From: Flammula alnicola
Lineage: Eukaryota > Basidiomycota > Agaricomycetes > Agaricales > Strophariaceae
Assembly (NCBI GenBank): GCA_015499995.1
Contig: JADNRV010000025.1
Span: 372,001 to 436,000, forward strand
Direction of reading: 5' to 3'
DNA: 64,000 nucleotides
The number at the start of each line of letters is the position of its first letter. Position 1 is the stretch's first letter. Under the pieces are notes generated by a model. It was given only the letters and a program-made list of their open reading frames with translations. It had not been told where the DNA came from and did no database searches. Below are positions 54,052 to 64,000 of the stretch, piece by piece. The translations under genes and the position numbers were made by a program.

Positions 54052-55303
54052 AAGGACTGGCATGGATGTGACCGTGCCTTATCTAAGGACTAGCATGGAT
54101 TACGTAATTCCGGATATTTATCCAAATCCACCCTATTTGCCGGATGTGGATGGATGTGGATAAAAACGCTCGGGTACCCGCGGATTTTGTGGATAAACTG
54201 CCTTAAAGTTCTCTGTAGCCGTTGTACGCATCCCCTATCGCTACGTGAATTTATTGGCATATTATCAGAGGTCCTTAAGTCATATATACTAATTCTTATG
54301 CACAATGGATGCGGACTGAGAGTCCTAGACGCTGAATATCTTTTGCAGGCAGCCGAAAACCTGGTTTGATGGCCGTTGAACAGGACGGCGTCCCTGAGTA
54401 AATGATGATACTAATGTGTGACATCATGTGTACGAATTGTTAACCAAATAACCGATTTGTTATTCTTAGGCCGGGAATTAATTTATTCCCTACGTCTCGA
54501 GGTGACGATTTTTGGGATATTTTTCAGGTGGAATATAAAGCTACAAGGCATCTGTACTCCATCGGACAGTAATCTTGCGAATTTATCGAATTGGATCCAA
54601 GTGGATGAATCCAATCCGTATAGATTTTATCCATATCCGATAAAATTCCAGGTTTACCCACGATCTGGATTTGGATAAGGCTAAGGACTGGCATGGATGT
54701 GACCGTGCCTTATCCAAATCCAGATCGTGGGTAAACCTGGAATTTTATCGGATATGGATAAAATCTATACGGATTGGATTCATCCACTTGGATCCAATTC
54801 GATAAATTCGCAAGATTACTGTCCGATGGAGTACAGATGCCTTGTAGCTTTATATTCCACCTGAAAAATATCCCAAAAATCGTCACCTCGAGACGTAGGG
54901 AATAAATTAATTCCCGGCCTAAGAATAACAAATCGGTTATTTGGTTAACAATTCGTACACATGATGTCACACATTAGTATCATCATTTACTCAGGGACGC
55001 CGTCCTGTTCAACGGCCATCAAACCAGGTTTTCGGCTGCCTGCAAAAGATATTCAGCGTCTAGGACTCTCAGTCCGCATCCATTGTGCATAAGAATTAGT
55101 ATATATGACTTAAGGACCTCTGATAATATGCCAATAAATTCACGTAGCGATAGGGGATGCGTACAACGGCTACAGAGAACTTTAAGGCAGTTTATCCACA
55201 AAATCCGCGGGTACCCGAGCGTTTTTATCCACATCCATCCACATCCGGCAAATAGGGTGGATTTGGATAAATATCCGGAATTACGTAATCCATGCTAGTC
55301 CTT
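54052..55303. mobile_element. Palindromic TIR element with perfect 598-bp arms
   Basis: 54,084-54,681 and 54,707-55,304 are exact reverse complements of each other over 598 bp as far as I can read, around a 25-bp spacer. The 33-bp tip TAAGGACTGGCATGGATGTG.. occurs at the left edge (54,051-54,083) and again from the spacer (54,682-54,714). The right half alone is a complete TIR element, running AAGGACTGGCATGG..CCATGCTAGTCCTT. The whole structure is flanked by the 9-bp direct repeat ATTGTATTT (54,043-54,051 and 55,304-55,312), so it entered, or was formed from, one insertion. No coding frame is evident; the identical open frames in the two arms are a consequence of the palindrome. The 9-bp duplication would fit a Mutator-like family, but without a transposase this is a guess. 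Confidence 0.9.
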
Positions 55304-55404
55304 ATTGTATTTCTGGGAGCGAGAAATCGCGATGATCACGATTCTCTATGGTATGGCTTCGCCGCTTCGTTCATTCAAGCTACCTCTCTGTGCAACGTCG
55401 CTAA

Positions 55405-56179
55405 CTAGTAAATGCCAGGGAAGACCGCGTACTGAACTTTGCTTGCCCACTGATCCCATTGCGCACCAAACTGTTTTCTGAGGGCCTTGTCTTCGTTCGA
55501 CATCCTCGTAAGCGTAAGGTACAACGTGCCCAGGATGACCAGGCCAGCAAAGGACAGCACGATAGCCTTCCCCACCACCGTATTGAACAAGCCCGATTCT
55601 CTGACCCACGATCCCCTTCCGAATTGCCACAAAAACCATCCTGGATGCGAGATTAAAAGTCCGGTGTAACTCGGATGCCGGACAATCGAATATGGACCTC
55701 CTGTCACCAGCTGATGATCCCTCTGGATGCTGGCTTCGAAGCGGAAAAATCGACCCAGGTATCGGTAGGTGATTACTCTGATCAAAGTTCCAGTTATCAC
55801 CATAATCCCACCGATAGTAGTAAGCATCGAGAGGCGAAGGTTCGCTGGATTTCCTCCTTTGAATACGAGCCAAGAGAGGATGAATTTGGAAAGGGGTGAT
55901 GTCGGATCCTGGTAGGCAAGTATCGTTGCTATCTCTGCCAATCCAGCGATGAACTGAAGACTCTATATTTCTACATTAGCACTCTTTCGCTTTGGAAAAA
56001 AATTCCTACATTACCGTCGCGTATTTTGGTACTCCTTGGGTGTACCAGGAGAATTCCATGACCTGGGATTTCTGTTCTTGGATTTGTTCGTCCTTCGGTG
56101 GTGCAGGATTGGGGGATGTTATGCACCTTTTGAAGGCCAAGGAAACACAAAATATCAACGGTATTTTGGCGAGTGACAT
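55405..56179 (-). CDS. Isoprenylcysteine carboxyl methyltransferase family, copy 1
   Basis: Membrane enzyme of the ICMT/Ste14 family, which methylates the C-terminal isoprenylcysteine of prenylated proteins at the ER using S-adenosylmethionine. Two exons, 56,015-56,179 and 55,405-55,953, give 237 residues, the size of yeast Ste14. Exon 1 (MSLAKIPLIFCVSLAFKR) is recognised by its likeness to exon 1 of copy 2; its donor is GTAATG. Family motifs are LGRFFRFEASIQ, GGPYSIVRHPSYTG (cofactor/substrate loop) and the C-terminal RMSNEDKALRKQFGAQWDQW with terminal FPGIY. Several hydrophobic helices are evident. Its 3' end lies about 100 bp from the palindromic element. Agaricomycetes often carry expanded sets of such genes, so a role in mating-pheromone or Ras-type protein maturation is possible but not shown. 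Confidence 0.85.
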
Positions 56180-56541
56180 TGGAGCTGGACAGTTGAAGAT
56201 CCTGTGCGAGTCCTCCCCTTTTTATCGGTGGCTTGGTGTGCTGCTGACAAGGACATCCTCGTTTTAGGAACTCGGCGTAATAAGAACCGGTGGATTCGCT
56301 GCTAGATCATTTCGAACGCTTGCCGCGTGTTGCGCTGACCCTAAAATATTCAGGGCTCCTATCTACTCGAGTTACATGCATCCTCCGCGGTCCCACGCTA
56401 ATATACTATGTTCTGTACCCAGGATATGTCGTGGGGCGGTTTTGGAACAAAGTGGGTGTCTGGATATTTCACTATTATGTTTACACACCCCGCCCATAAT
56501 TCATTCATTCATTCATTTGAACTTATCGACAGACATCAAAT

Positions 56542-57326
56542 CTAGTAAATTCCAGGTATGATGGAGTAAGGCACCTTCTTTGCCCAATCGTCCCATTGAG
56601 CTCCGAACTGCTTTTGCAACGCTTCATCTTCTTTTGACATCCTGGACAATGTGACAGCCGAGGTGGGAAGTATACCGATAACCGTGTACGCGATCAAAGC
56701 GATCTTGCCAGCAGTTGTGCTCCAAATACCACATTCCCTCACCCATGACCCTTTTGCCGAATTCCACAGGAGCCATCCAATATTCGCCATCAGCATGCCC
56801 GTGTAGCTTGGATGCCGAACATAAGCGTAAGGACCCGTTACGATGAGCTCGTGGTTTTTCTGAATGCTGATGTCGAAACGAAAGAAGCGACCCAATTCCT
56901 GGAACGTCTGCATCCTCAAGATAGCTCCACAGATCCATAGCGCGGCGCCCAAGATGCCGAGTGGGCTCAGAGAAAGTTTGCTTGGCTGACCGCCTTTAGG
57001 AACGATTGCTGATAATAATTTGCGCGATATTTCTGAAGACGAGGTCGTATTAGCGGATATAGTTGCTATTTCAGCAGCAGCCAACAAAATTTGACCGGCC
57101 TGTTGGGTGGAAAAGCATGCTATTAGCAAACCAAGGAGCGACCATGATTCATCGGTAGAAGAAGCCTTACGCGTGCAAGGGTGAGCCTGTATTTCCGGAG
57201 TCGGGGAATATCGATTGGAGTGGACGATATAGCCTCATCCTTTGGTGGTTGCCGGTAAGGAGGAGTCAGCATTGTGTTGAAACCAGCGGTTAACAACAGG
57301 ATAACGGGGATTTTGCGCAGCGACAT
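56542..57326 (-). CDS. Isoprenylcysteine carboxyl methyltransferase family, copy 2
   Basis: Tandem paralogue of the previous gene, same strand, 363 bp upstream of it. Exons 57,171-57,326 and 56,542-57,099 give 237 residues, the same length as copy 1, with the intron in phase 0 at nearly the same place. Exon 1 is MSLRKIPVILLLTAGF.., a hydrophobic start. Core motifs are LGRFFRFDISIQKNHELI, GPYAYVRHPSYTGML and RMSKEDEALQKQFGAQWDDW, ending IPGIY. The Arg-His-Pro and the C-terminal Glu-rich helix that shape the active site of ICMT enzymes are present in both copies. Roughly half the residues differ between the copies, so the duplication is old. No damage is visible. Confidence 0.88.
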
Positions 57327-59118
57327 GATGTTTGAATTTTGTGAAGTACACCTTTACTCTTCCTTAAATATGGTGGATTATTGGAAATTTGAGCACCCTT
57401 TGAGCGTACCCGGATTGGAGCTTCCGGCCATCGAATCAATTAAGTATCAGCGCTCAGCAGCGACGCTCTATAGCCGCAACGGATCAAACAAAAATTAATT
57501 GCCGCTCAGCGTGGCGAACAGAATAAGCATAATATCAAGTTACATTGTAGCCTCCAATCGGAAGAGAACTTGAATACACCTAACAAGAGTGAATAGATGT
57601 TTGGCGGGTATCAGAAAAGAATGCCAGTGTATCGACGCATACCATCGTTCTTGAATTCTAACCGCAAACCAGCGAATTTTACGCAAGTGGATTGCTGGAC
57701 TAGGGCATTTGTTCCTTTTGGCCAGATACATACACGATGCATCCAGGGAGCCTTTTTAGACAGTTCATTATTGCTAGCCGGACTTCTTCCCTGGACCAGG
57801 GTAGTATATTTCTTTCCATTCAACATGTTACTTGTCAAGATATCGTAGTGTGTAATCCCTATACGGAAAAATATTATGGAGGAAAATGGTCGGGCGAAGC
57901 CTTTTGCGTCGGCGATGCTGGAATTTGGTATGATATCGATATCGATCATAACAGACGTCAGGAAGCAGTACTAGTGAAGGTTCATAACGCTCATAATAGC
58001 TCTACCTCCAAAACTCATCCGTTCAATTGCCCACCTTAATCATTCCATGAGTCGTAGGCAACTCCTAAATAGACAAAACTTCTAGTTGCTCTAATCCTGA
58101 GAATTGCCGGTGAGCATTGGGTAAGCACGATTATTCCAAGGCTGCCACGAGAAGACATGTCTAAATTTTCACTCACGCTCGTCAACGTTTCAACCTCCTG
58201 ACTTGAGGGGAACCGAGGAAACAACTCTCCGATTCCCATGGCAATATCAGAGGCCGTCTGAGCTGTGTATAGTAAGTCTTCATCTCCCTCGGCCGGCCTC
58301 AGTGTAAATTTAATATTCACGTTGGGTCACCTGACGTGTTCTTGCTCGACAGTTGTGAGAGGGTTATGTAAAGGTTTTCGTGGTTGTAACTTGTATGTGG
58401 GTACGGGCAATTCCTGCAATGCGTCTGATTTGCGCATGCAGGGGTCGCATGAAAATTGGTGGTAGATCATATCCAGAAGACGGTCAAACAGCGTGAGCGA
58501 AGTACGTGTATACACATTCCCTTCTACACAAGGCTTCAAGCTTCAAGCTTCAATAAGTGCTTCAAAGGTCATGACATGCATCATGATCGATGGATCAGTC
58601 ACTCCGGTACATGCACCTAAGTTCCTGTTTAGCAAGAATGTAGGATAGCGATCCAATTCATCTGTTTTGCAGGTTTGCAGGTAATACAAGTACATCTACA
58701 CTAACAGAACATTGCATAATGCAAGCTTGGGATCGTAATACCATGAGTTGGAAATTCATTGAGGTGAGGGGAATCGATGTTGTAAAAGATGCAAGGAACA
58801 AATATGGGGGAGACAAATTGGAATGAAGGGGGCCGAAACGAAGATGATTTCCGGGGTGTAGACAGGAGAGACCAGAAGACATGAAAAGGAGAAAAGAGAG
58901 CGAGAGATAAGGTTAGTAGAATATGCGGTTAGAAAATAAGAATTGTGTAAAGTACACAAGCAAAAGTATGGTGGCGAGAAGGATGCATGACGAGGCAGTG
59001 AATCACGGAACGGCGACATGATGACCAGAGAGGCGGAAATAGAGGAGAGGGTGGATAGCGCATAATCCCAAAAAAGTGGATGTTGTGTCGACAGAAATCG
59101 AGGTTTCGCATCTCGCCC
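57327..59118. other. Intergenic region, unassigned
   Basis: About 1.8 kb between the ICMT pair and the Skn7-type gene. Open frames at 57,611-57,949 (-), 57,737-58,039 (+) and 58,036-58,320 (-, 94 codons, MNIKFTLRPAEGDEDLLYTA) have no domain I recognise. A triple AAGCTTC repeat lies at ~58,530-58,552. The purine-rich part after 58,750 probably includes the 3' UTR of the Skn7-type gene. Confidence 0.45.
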
Positions 59119-62100
59119 TCACTCAATAACCTCGAACCGGCTCCTCTTTCCCATCCTCTCGTCACCGTCTCCATCCTCCAACCCACGTTTCTCGCCACCC
59201 ATACCGCCCATGGGCGGCGTCATCGAGTCGGAACCCATCAAGGGCGAACCGCTACTGGTACTACTCATTCCAGAATTCATCAGGCCCATGAACCCATCTC
59301 CATTGACGAGGTTCTGCAATATCATGCTGTATTGCTCGTCCGTTAAGCCCATGCCCGCGAGTGGGTTAATCATCCCATCGTCGCCTCCGTCGCCGAAGAA
59401 CTGGAAATTGAATGGCGACGGGGCGTTCATCGCCGAGGTGGGGTCGGAGGAGCTGGCACCAGGGGCAGGTGTGAGAGGGCTGGACGAACTGGACAGCATG
59501 AGGTTGTTAGCGTTAGTCGTCAAAGCACGTTCGAAGTTGGAGTCGGAGAGAGGGGGCACGCCGACAGAGCGCGGTATTTTGGACATTTGTTGGATGACTT
59601 TGAGATGCATGAGATGTTTCTGCATCGCATTATCGTGTAAATATATACGCCGCCGTCGATAAAAATTATGTTAAACTGACCTCGAGCACATCGAGTAGCC
59701 CTTCTTTTGTGAAGGGCTTAGGTAGGATATCGTTCATACCTATCATACAGTTAATCAATTAGCAAACCCGTTCGTCAAAGGAAAAAGAAGAAAAAACGAA
59801 CCAGAGGAGTAATACGTCATGATTTCGTTCGGCCTCGAATTACTTGTCATCGAAATAATCGGTGTGCCTTGATCAAATTTGCGAATCAAGTTGGTTGCGG
59901 ATACACCATCCAGTTTCGGCATAACAATGTCCTAAATGATCCAACCACCATCAATATAACGATAAGGAAAAGGAAAGCAGGAGACATACCATCAACACCA
60001 AATCATACTTTTCCAAATTCATCTTATTCACAGCGCTGATCCCGTCCACTGCCACGTCGGTTGTACAACCAAAGACTTTGAGGAACTTGCTACTCAGCTT
60101 CCTACTGACCGCATCGTCATCCACGAGGAGCACACGCGGGGGTACTGCCCACCCCGGCACGAACGTCGAGCGGCGCACGCGCAGCTTCTGCGTTGCACTG
60201 GGCGGCGAGCCAGCAGCCACCAACGTATTCGACGGCGAAGGCGGTAGAGACGCATTGGACGGCGTAGGCTGGACGACCTCTTCATCCTCGAAGCTCCGAG
60301 TGCCACTACCGCTGCCTTCTTCCATTTGGCTAGGAGCACCTGAGCCTGCACCTGGGCTGCTACCTTCGACGCCTCCAATGCCTAGCCCACCAAGCATACC
60401 ACCCGCGGCCAGTGCAGTAGGATCGAAGCTCCAGTTGCCCTGCGAGTCCTCGACGTACGTGTTGCGCGGCATCAAGTGACCGACGGTGTACACCTGCAGC
60501 CCCTCGTGCGTCATCACCTCGCCGTCGTTCTCGCCCGTGGCATCGCTCGTTCCAGGCGGCAGGTTGAACGGCGAGGCCATCATCGTCGCCCACGGATTCG
60601 ACGACGACGACGATTGGCTCGATCCCGACTGGCGTTGTTGTTGTTGTTGTTGTTGTTGCTGCTGCTGCTGCTGGCCCGGCTGCCCAGGCACATTCAACGA
60701 GGGCATAACATACTCCTCCGGCGACTCCTCACCCCTCGCACGAATAAATGCAGCGCTATCACTGCTCCTCCTCTGCGCCTTCCGACCTCTCTCCATATCC
60801 CCCACATCTTGCTCTCTTCCAACACCATCGACATCCATACTCATCCGCCGCCCGCCCGCTTCCTGACTCGTCGCCATCTCCCTCTGGTCTCTATGCCTCT
60901 CCCTCGACTCAGCGAACCCGCCCGTCCGACCAAGACTGCGACCGCGCCCACCAAGACTACCCGGACCGCCCGAGGCCGACATGTTCGTATTCGACCACGG
61001 GGCCTGGACGGCTCTCTGTCCCTGCAGATCTCTGATCTGAGATACAGCATCCGCGCGGGACGTTTGCTGCTGCTGCTGCTCACCCTGAGCCGACGACGAC
61101 GACGAGGCGACCTCTGAAAACTGCCCTTCAGCACCAAAATTCATTCCGCTCCATAACCTGGCTCCTCCTTCACCTGCATTACTGCCGCCACCACCAGGAC
61201 CGGCAGCGGCGGCAGCAGCAGGACCATAAACGCCCATCGCCGCCCGTCGACTAAGCTCGCTCATTTGCAATAACGTCGCCCTCCCTACCTCACCACCGCT
61301 GGCCAAGCCCGGCGTGCTGCCCGTCCCGAGAAACCGCTGTAAAGCTTGCGGAGGCAGGAAAGTGTTCTGGTCCGAGATAGAGAACCCTTGCTGCTGTTGG
61401 CCTTGCGCGTCGCTCATCTGCGACTGGCTCTGCTGTTGACTCCGCATCTGCAAGATCTGCTGCTTCAGCTTCTGCCGCGCTGTCTGCTGTTGCTGTGATG
61501 GGCCACCAGGGCCGGCGGAGATGTCGGGGGATATGGAAGGCGACACAGAAGGCGACGACGCGCTCACACCCATGCCTCCCATAGACATCTGCATCGACAC
61601 GGGCATCGACAGAGGCATGGCGGACGACGCGTCAGGCAGCGGCGCGGACTGTTGTTGGCCAGAGCCAGGGGCAGAGTTGGCAGACGACCCAGCATTCTTG
61701 GCCGATTTCAACGGTTTTCCTATTGGAGGAGAGGTGAGAAGTGGGAGTTTGTTGGTGTCGGTGTCGAGGTGGATGGAGAAGACGAGCGTTACGTTACGTA
61801 TCGACCGCGGGGATAGGAGTTCAAGTAGAGTTCCAACACGATCAGAGAAACAACACGGGTCGAGGACAAGAAACGAAAATGGAAAAAAATCATCCAAAAC
61901 AAACCCAAGACAAGGTGGCGCAACAACAAAAAAGAAGAAGACGGGAAAGGGAATTTCACCACCAAATGAAAGCGAAACACGGATTATCGAACAACATCGT
62001 CGTCGTCAACCAAGGACGAGTTTCGTAAGATGAGAAACATCCGAAGCCAAAACGACAGGTCGGGAACGGGTCCAGACCACCGATCGAGCGCCAAACACAA

Positions 62101-64000
62101 AGATAGAGACCATCGAACATCAGGCGCCGTGGGCGAGACCGTTGGGGACCAGAACGAGGCAGGGCCGAGACGACGCGCGAGGGCAAACAAAATAGTAGAA
62201 AAGGCGGGGCAGAGAGAAGGGGGAAAAAGAGAGGGTTTCGTCAGCGATTGCTTTCTTGTCACTTTGGCAAGGGAGAAAAAAAGAGAGAAGGGAGGGGGGA
62301 AACGGGAGGAGGAAAGGGAAAAAAAAGGTAGGCCGAGCGAGATGAGTTGAGCGAGAAGAGAGCGACGAGAGCGAGAGCAAGGGCTGGCGAGAGGGCGCAA
62401 AATTGCTTCGTGTTATTGCAAAGGGCACCAAAAAGAAGAAAAAGAGGTAAGAGCTACAGAACGCCGCAAAAGAGAAAGAAAAAAGCAAGGACCAAGAAAC
62501 GGAAACGAAAAGAAAAGTACTGTACACTATGCTACAAGTCCACAAAACACTATATATGCGCGGATAGCAGGAGGATGAGGGAGGGATAGGGAATAAAAAG
62601 ACAAGAGATGCAACGACACTATGTAGTGTACATACAATAAACGAATCTCGAGTATAGATAATAAATATATACGATGAATATCATAAAAAGCTGGAAAGCC
62701 AGTCCAAATATGCTATGTACGACCAGGAGAGAGGGATGGGGATGAATAATTGAAGGATTTTGTAAACTACAAAGGCGGATGCAGGAAGAGCGAACGAATG
62801 AGCGGAGGCACGAGTTATACATGTATGTACGTCTACAGACGCAGAAAACAAAGCGTACATACAAAGAGCGAAGATGCACACATATATGTGGCTATGCGAC
62901 GCAAAAGGCGAAGATGAGCGCGCATATATACGTTTTTCGTGAATGAAGAAAGAGAGGAAAGCATTGTGGGGGTGGATGATGGACGGAGAGGGAAATACAA
63001 AAGAAGAAAAGAAAAATTGGAGGAAAAAGAAGCGGAAGCGAAACAAAAGCCCAAGCCCAAGGCACGACTCATTCTCATATGCTCTCGTTCACATTCTCAT
63101 CTCTCACAAAACAAAAAAAGGCGCTCGAATGAACGAACGAAAGAAAAGAGAAACGGAAGGGTGGTGGAGATTGAGCCTGAAAGAAAACCACTACTCACCA
63201 GACTCGCTCCCCAAGAAATACGAAATCAAACTCTGCATCAGGCCATCCTGTTGCGCCATCCCCCGTTGGAAACCCACCATCTCCACAAGCACGCTCTCAT
63301 AATTCCGCTCCAGATTCCGAATCCGGCCTTTCAGGTCCTCGCCTTCCTGTTGTAGGCGGTGGATCTCCGCCGTGAGGTGGCTGGGTGAGGGTGAGCGCCC
63401 GCCGCCGTTCAAGTACGAGCCGCCGGTGGCGGAGGAGACGGAAGGCGCATACGCTCCGCCTCCGCCTGAGTACGGGTTGGATGCGGAGGCGGAGTGTGAG
63501 ACGTATGGGTTGCCGGAAGCGTTGCCGGAAGAGTTGTCAGTGGAGCCTGATGGTTGGGAGCCCGAGCCGATGTTAGCGGTGGATTTGCGCTGTGCGGGGA
63601 CTTTGCGCTTGATATTTTCGAGCGCATCGCGTCTGTCCGCATGGAAGTCGGGGTGCCGGAATGTCCAGCTCTGTTTTGAGAGAGTGATTTTAGCATGACG
63701 TCAGGAAGAAGAGAAAACGCGGAGAAAAAACGCACATGTTCCCCAAATTGATTATCATCCGTGTTCTTGACTTTGTGGAAGTCGTATTTATTCAACTGCC
63801 GCACGAAACTCGCAAAATTAGAGTGCTTGAACATGCGTGGCAGGATGGATTTTGTGAATTCGTTCATATCCTATAATCATAAAAGTCATTATTATCGACG
63901 TAAAAAGCGCATATATGCGCATATATGATGAACGAAACGCACCTTGACGACGAAACAGTCGCCGAGTGGACCCCAGCATACTACGGATTGGAATGAGGGG
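59119..64000 (-). CDS. skn7: Skn7-type HSF/response-regulator transcription factor, 5' end outside window
   Basis: Terminal effector of a fungal two-component phosphorelay (oxidative, osmotic and cell-wall stress). Visible exons: 64,000-63,943 (partial), 63,870-63,736, 63,670-63,199, 61,719-59,990, 59,931-59,802, 59,739-59,681 and 59,619-59,119; all junction phases agree. The HSF-type DNA-binding domain reads [31 protein letters not shown] and [10 protein letters not shown] coiled coil follows ([20 protein letters not shown]). A ~470-residue Gln/Ser/Gly-rich region separates it from a receiver domain with [13 protein letters not shown] (acidic pocket), the phospho-acceptor Asp in [18 protein letters not shown] and ILPKPF. 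The C-terminal tail is low complexity and ends in a basic [15 protein letters not shown]. This order is diagnostic of Skn7/Prr1. The first exons lie beyond 64,000. Confidence 0.93.
61720..63198 (-). other. Unusually long (1,479-nt) intron of the Skn7-type gene
   Basis: Lies between the coiled-coil exon (ending FLGSES + G, donor GTGAGT) and the Gln-rich/receiver exon (acceptor AATAG, then GKPLKS). All other introns of the gene are 57-72 nt. On the sense strand the interval is pyrimidine-rich and carries no convincing gene. The exon frame is also open upstream of the acceptor to an ATG at 61,897, so an alternative start is conceivable. Confidence 0.75.

Noticed and set aside
54090..55298. Six open frames in the palindrome that occur as identical pairs on opposite strands
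   Set aside because: They are identical only because the arms are inverted copies. They are short, lack domains and overlap on both strands, so I treat them as non-coding.
60476..61137. Plus-strand open frames opposite the Skn7-type gene
   Set aside because: They are antisense to CAG/GCA-type repeats encoding poly-Gln and Ser/Gly tracts and show no domain.
61720..61897. Separate gene starting at ATG 61,897 (MDDFFPFSF..)
   Set aside because: As a primary model it is less likely than splicing at 61,719, because the joined HSF, coiled-coil and receiver order matches Skn7 and the phases agree. It is kept only as an alternative-start hypothesis.

Overview
The window looks like a chromosomal segment from a mushroom-forming basidiomycete (Agaricomycetes). 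The evidence is: genes split by many 50-80 nt GT-AG introns, DUF6593 and F-box/LRR families typical of that group, twin isoprenylcysteine methyltransferase genes, a chromodomain Ty3/gypsy retroelement, and a Skn7 regulator with a very long low-complexity middle. About half of the window is repeats, transposon insertions, decayed duplicates or unassigned intergenic DNA. All assignments come from reading the sequence; no database search was run.

Layout. 1-4.15 kb and 18.8-23.96 kb are two diverged copies of one long repeat in inverted orientation. The right copy was later hit by a perfect hAT-type MITE and at least one other small inverted-repeat insertion. Between the copies lie a bHLH transcription factor gene (8.6-10.7 kb), long unassigned intergenic DNA, a solo gypsy LTR with a 5-bp target duplication (16.35-16.86 kb) and a run of short tandem duplications (17.2-17.5 kb). 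An alpha/beta-hydrolase gene with an apparent frameshift (25.6-27.7 kb) and an AP endonuclease APN1 gene of 11 exons (27.95-30.03 kb) follow on the + strand.

30.29-49.69 kb is a tandem segmental duplication. Each unit holds a minus-strand F-box/LRR pseudogene, a DUF6593 gene and a cis-prenyltransferase gene. Unit 1 carries a 1.75-kb terminal-inverted-repeat insertion (itself holding a TA-flanked MITE) in its F-box gene. Unit 2 carries a complete 9.1-kb Ty3/gypsy chromovirus in its cis-prenyltransferase gene. Both F-box and both prenyltransferase copies are broken, while both DUF6593 copies have open frames.

49.8-57.3 kb holds decayed gene fragments (including a duplicated chimeric scrap of the next two genes), a small two-membrane-segment protein, a very recent perfect 598-bp-arm palindrome built from one TIR element, and two intact ICMT-type methyltransferase paralogues. 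The last 5 kb is the 3' part of an SKN7-type HSF/response-regulator gene that runs off the window end and has an unusually long 1,479-nt intron.

The genes do not form one pathway. APN1 (DNA repair), SKN7 and the bHLH protein (regulation), ICMT (prenyl-protein methylation) and cis-prenyltransferase (dolichol synthesis) are ordinary cellular genes. The interest lies in how insertion, inversion and duplication have reshaped the locus.
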